The notes under the pieces are model-generated. The model was given only the letters and a program-made list of their open reading frames with translations. It did no database searches and had not been told where the DNA came from. The position numbers were made by a program, and so were the translations under genes. A stretch of DNA of 64,000 nucleotides from Dyadobacter chenhuakuii (GTDB lineage Bacteria; Bacteroidota; Bacteroidia; Cytophagales; Spirosomataceae): positions 3,906,001 to 3,970,000 of the forward strand of contig NZ_CP098805.1 of assembly GCF_023821985.2 (NCBI RefSeq), read 5' to 3'. Below are positions 61,287-64,000 of this stretch, in pieces. Position 1 is the first letter of the stretch; each line of letters begins with the position of its first letter.

Positions 61287-62924
61287 CTACTTCGCAAGCT
61301 GCAAGTCTGCAATGCTCTTAATCCGATTCCGCTCCAAAAACGCATCAATTGTCTCGAAATGTTCGATAACCCGCTTGTCCTTGAATTCGAAAACTTTTTG
61401 AGATAAGCCTTGTAAAAAGTCCCGGTCGTGGGAAACGAGCACCAATGTGCCGTCAAAGTTCCGGAGCGCTTCTTTTAAAACATCCTTTGATTTCAAATCC
61501 AGGTGGTTCGTAGGCTCATCGAGGATCAATAAGTTCACAGGCTCCAAAAGCAGCTTCACCATGGCAAGCCGCGTTTTTTCGCCTCCCGATAATACACTTA
61601 CTTTTTTATCAATGTCCTCACCCTGAAACATAAACGCACCCAAAATGTTCTTGATCTGCGTTCTTACATCACCTTCTGCAACTTCGTCTACCGTTTGGAA
61701 AATAGTCAGGCTTGGATCCAGTAGCGACGCCTGGTTTTGCGCAAAATAGCCGACTTTAACATTATGCCCCAGCTGGCAAGTTCCTTCCACATCAAGTTGC
61801 CCCATGATGGCTTTAATCATGGTCGACTTCCCTTCTCCGTTCCGGCCTACAAACGAGACTTTTTCGCCTCTGGAAATGGTCATGCTCGCATTTTTGAACA
61901 CCGCCTGATCGCCGTAGGATTTGGAAACGTCTTTCACCGTCACCGGGTAATCGCCCGAGCGTGGGGAAGGTGGGAAACGAAGTTTCAGGGCTGAATTGTC
62001 GATTTCGTCGATTTCGATGATTTCCAGTTTCTCCAGCATGCGCTCGCGGGAAGAAACCTGGTTGGTCTTGGAATACGTTCCGCGGAAGCGTTCGATGAAT
62101 TGCATGTTGTCTGCAATCATTTTCTGCTGTTCCTGATATGCCTTGACCTGGTGCGAGCGGCGCTCTTCGCGCAGCACCAGATAATGCGAATAATTGGCTT
62201 TATAATCAAAAATACGTCCCATTGTCACTTCAATGGTGCGGTTGGTAATGTTGTCGATGAAGGCCCGGTCGTGGGAAATCACCATGACTGCATTGGCCTT
62301 ATTTACCAAAAAATCTTCCAGCCAGATCACCGATTCAATGTCAATGTGGTTGGTAGGCTCATCGAGCAAAATAAGGTCAGGCTTTTGCAAAAGGATTTTG
62401 GCCAGCTCTATGCGCATGCGCCAGCCGCCGCTGAATTCCTTGGTCTGCCGATGAAAATCTTCGGGCCGGAATCCCAGTCCTTTCAATGCTTTCTCCACTT
62501 CGGCGTCGTAATTGACTTCTTCGAGCTGGTAATATTTCTCACCAATTTCAGTCACCTGCTCGATGATCGCCATATATTCATCGCTCTCGTAATCCGTGCG
62601 GGTTTCGAGGGCGTGGTTCAGCTTTTCCATTTCGACGCGCATTTCAAAAACCTGCTTGAATGCTTTGGCCGCTTCCTCGAACACGGTGCAGTTGTCTTCC
62701 GTCAGCAAATGTTGCGGCAAATAAGCGATCACCGCATCCTTAGGCGCACGCACGTGGCCGCGATTGGCTTTTTGCTCACCCGCAATAATTTTCATCATGG
62801 TGGATTTCCCCGCTCCATTCTTACCCATCAGGGCAATTTTATCGGTAGGATTTATCACGAAGGAAACTTCGCTAAAAAGGACAGAACCGCTAAATTCAAC
62901 GGCCAAATTCTCAACTGTAATCAT
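61287..62924 (-). CDS. ABC-F family ATP-binding protein
   Basis: A 545-residue soluble protein with two ABC ATPase domains: Walker A GKNGAGKST and GRNGEGKST, signature motifs FSGGWRMRIELAK and LSGGEKTRLAMVK, Walker B LILLDEPTNHID and LLILDEPTNHLD. A linker of about 80 residues joins them (KAYQEQQKMIADNMQFIERFRGTYSKTN), which reaches the ribosomal P-site in ABC-F factors. There is no membrane domain. Role: a translation factor (EttA/YbiT/Uup class) that rescues stalled ribosomes; an antibiotic-resistance role cannot be read from the sequence. It has a perfect promoter upstream. Confidence 0.95.
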   Translation of the reverse strand: MITVENLAVEFSGSVLFSEVSFVINPTDKIALMGKNGAGKSTMMKIIAGEQKANRGHVRAPKDAVIAYLPQHLLTEDNCTVFEEAAKAFKQVFEMRVEMEKLNHALETRTDYESDEYMAIIEQVTEIGEKYYQLEEVNYDAEVEKALKGLGFRPEDFHRQTKEFSGGWRMRIELAKILLQKPDLILLDEPTNHIDIESVIWLEDFLVNKANAVMVISHDRAFIDNITNRTIEVTMGRIFDYKANYSHYLVLREERRSHQVKAYQEQQKMIADNMQFIERFRGTYSKTNQVSSRERMLEKLEIIEIDEIDNSALKLRFPPSPRSGDYPVTVKDVSKSYGDQAVFKNASMTISRGEKVSFVGRNGEGKSTMIKAIMGQLDVEGTCQLGHNVKVGYFAQNQASLLDPSLTIFQTVDEVAEGDVRTQIKNILGAFMFQGEDIDKKVSVLSGGEKTRLAMVKLLLEPVNLLILDEPTNHLDLKSKDVLKEALRNFDGTLVLVSHDRDFLQGLSQKVFEFKDKRVIEHFETIDAFLERNRIKSIADLQLAK

Positions 62925-62944
62925 CGTCTCATTTTTTGAAGCCG

Positions 62945-62974
62945 CAAAGGTACGAGGATAGCATCATTGACCAA
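62945..62974 (-). promoter_or_regulatory. Promoter of the ABC-F gene
   Basis: On the minus strand TTG (62974-62972), 19-bp spacer, TACCTTTG (62952-62945), an exact Bacteroidetes consensus 21 bp before the start codon. Confidence 0.8.
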
Positions 62975-63067
62975 TAACATTGAATTAATTGTTCGGGCCG
63001 GACGTTTTTAAGTTGAGACATTATTGCTGATTCAGCTGATTTAAATACAAAAAACCAACACAAAATT

Positions 63068-63316
63068 ATGGACGTTCGCACAACATTATCAGTAAATGAA
63101 AGCTTTATGGAAATGCTGACCGATATCAAAAACCGCGGGGCAAAAGCAGAAATGATCCTGGACATCAACGGACTGGAACGCGCTCAGGGAGTCATTCAGG
63201 AGATTCACGCCGACGATCCAAACCCTTACATTGAACTAACGGACGGGACCAAAATCGCAGAAAAGACAATCGCCGCCCTCAACGGCATTTTCCGGCCGGA
63301 ATATTCGGGGTGTTAA
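63068..63316 (+). CDS. Small conserved hypothetical protein
   Basis: An 82-residue protein without signal peptide: a helical start (LSVNESFMEMLTDIKNRG) followed by a beta-rich half (IQEIHADDPNPYIELTDGTKIAEKTIAALNGIF). It looks complete. The function is unknown. No domain recognised. Confidence 0.65.
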   Translation: MDVRTTLSVNESFMEMLTDIKNRGAKAEMILDINGLERAQGVIQEIHADDPNPYIELTDGTKIAEKTIAALNGIFRPEYSGC

Positions 63317-63478
63317 TGGCTTCAAATGTTTGTTCTGCTTCTTAGTAATGATACAACGCACGGCCAAAGCAAGATTAGGCGGCCTTAAAAAATGAACCGC
63401 CGCCGCTGCAAGCAGGAGAAGCGTTGTGAATGTGACTTCTAGTATCCATATTCACGACGCGAATTCAAATGCAGGCCA
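63317..63478. other. Gap before the response regulator
   Basis: About 160 bp between two plus-strand genes. Nothing recognised in it. Confidence 0.4.
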
Positions 63479-64000
63479 ATGAGCGATACAACTACAAGAA
63501 AAATAAAATGTCTGATTATTGATGATGAGGAACCAGCGCATGAGGTGCTCAAATTTCTGATCGCAAAAGTGCCGTGGCTGGCCTTTGAGGGCAGTTGTTA
63601 TAATGGCATTGAAGCGATCGAGGTTGTCTCGGCCCGAAAGCCCGACATTATATTCCTCGACGTAAATATGCCTGAGCTTTCAGGCCTCCATCTGCTGAAC
63701 ATCATCCAGTCGACCGAGCTCCACGTGATCATGACCACCGCTTATCCCGAATACGCTGTCGACGGATTTACATTTGACGTGACCGCTTTTCTGCTGAAAC
63801 CCATCGGATTCGACCGGTTTTTAAAAGCCGTCACCAAAGTGAGAAAGCTCATCACAGGCGGCCAAATCACTGAGCCAACATCCACTTTGCCCGAAATCAA
63901 ACCAGAAAGTCCTGCCAATGACGAATATGTCTGGATCCGGGCTGACCGTAAAATGTATTGTGTTTGGTTTAAAGATATTTTCCTGATCGAGGGCTTAAAG
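63479..64000 (+). CDS. LytTR-type response regulator (3' end outside window)
   Basis: 174 codons are visible. The receiver domain (about residues 10-125) has CLIIDDEEPA (acidic pocket), IFLDVNMPELSG (phosphoacceptor Asp at about 60), MTTAYPEYAVDGF and the Lys in FLLKPIGFDRF. A linker leads to WIRADRKMYCVWFKDIFLIEG, the opening of a LytTR DNA-binding domain. The partner LytS-like histidine kinase is probably next to it outside the window. Confidence 0.9.
   Translation, partial: MSDTTTRKIKCLIIDDEEPAHEVLKFLIAKVPWLAFEGSCYNGIEAIEVVSARKPDIIFLDVNMPELSGLHLLNIIQSTELHVIMTTAYPEYAVDGFTFDVTAFLLKPIGFDRFLKAVTKVRKLITGGQITEPTSTLPEIKPESPANDEYVWIRADRKMYCVWFKDIFLIEGLK

Noticed and set aside
62100..62939. Plus-strand 279-residue ORF opposite the ABC-F gene
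   Set aside because: It is antisense to a strongly conserved ABC-F gene, and its His/Phe-rich composition is typical of antisense frames.

Overview
The window looks like a chromosome segment of a Cytophagales bacterium (Bacteroidetes), most like Dyadobacter or a close relative. The reasons are: secreted proteins ending in type IX secretion (T9SS) sorting domains; YD-repeat/RHS proteins of the Bacteroidetes type; a GldA-like gliding ATPase; promoters of the Bacteroidetes form TTG-N19-TAnnTTTG (four exact matches found); and a tyrosine recombinase of the Bacteroidetes kind. The genus is inference. No 16S rRNA gene is present.

Left chromosomal part (1-32484). It opens with a truncated FAD oxidoreductase, an SDR reductase with an AraC regulator, and an esterase. 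A tRNA-Arg(ACG) follows, with a broken second copy behind it. Next come a PaaG-like CoA isomerase with a PAP2-like membrane protein, and asnS. An RHS/YD-repeat polymorphic-toxin locus follows (7147-15018): a secreted T9SS YD protein, an RHS protein interrupted by a one-base frameshift exactly at the core/toxin-tip border, a toxin tip resembling Ntox44, a coupled putative immunity lipoprotein, and decayed remnants behind it. After that lie a T9SS protein, a serine hydrolase, an isolated nuoL-nuoM pair, a Spy/LTxxQ-like lipoprotein, a DUF5009-type membrane acyltransferase, gldA, a NagZ-like GH3/serine-hydrolase fusion, a 1304-residue Ig-repeat T9SS adhesin with 240-bp DNA repeats, tadA, sodA and tRNA-His(GTG).

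The island (32539-60489, about 28 kb) is the main discovery in the window. It sits in the 3' end of tRNA-His and is bounded by a 21-bp direct repeat (attL/attR). A second 20-bp repeat just inside each end looks like an integrase arm site. A tyrosine recombinase lies at the left end, and a MobC-like protein, a relaxase and inverted-repeat structures (oriT candidates) lie in the middle. It has no conjugation pore genes, so it should be mobilizable rather than self-transmissible. The cargo is: (a) a tightly overlapping three-gene glycan operon with a GT25-sulfotransferase-GH16 fusion and a NodU/CmcH carbamoyltransferase; (b) a one-protein SIR2-APAZ-Argonaute fusion, predicted to be a NAD-depleting abortive-infection defence; (c) a cluster of sce7726-like nuclease, beta-family protein and HigB/HigA(ImmA-IrrE); (d) a PLD-DEAD-DUF3427 helicase; (e) an alpha/beta hydrolase and a frameshifted YwqK/MORN-repeat protein; (f) a four-gene envelope operon (lipoprotein, lipase-like hydrolase, PQQ-propeller lipoprotein, outer-membrane protein) divergent from a Crp/Fnr regulator, with three palindromic operators spaced exactly 23 bp apart.

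Right chromosomal part (60490-64000). It holds an ABM-domain membrane protein, a fragment of a PQQ-propeller gene, an ABC-F protein, a small conserved protein and the start of a LytTR-type response regulator that runs off the window. At least three coding regions carry single-base indels (about 13349, 14589/14644 and 54830). They may be real mutations or assembly errors, and raw reads would decide.
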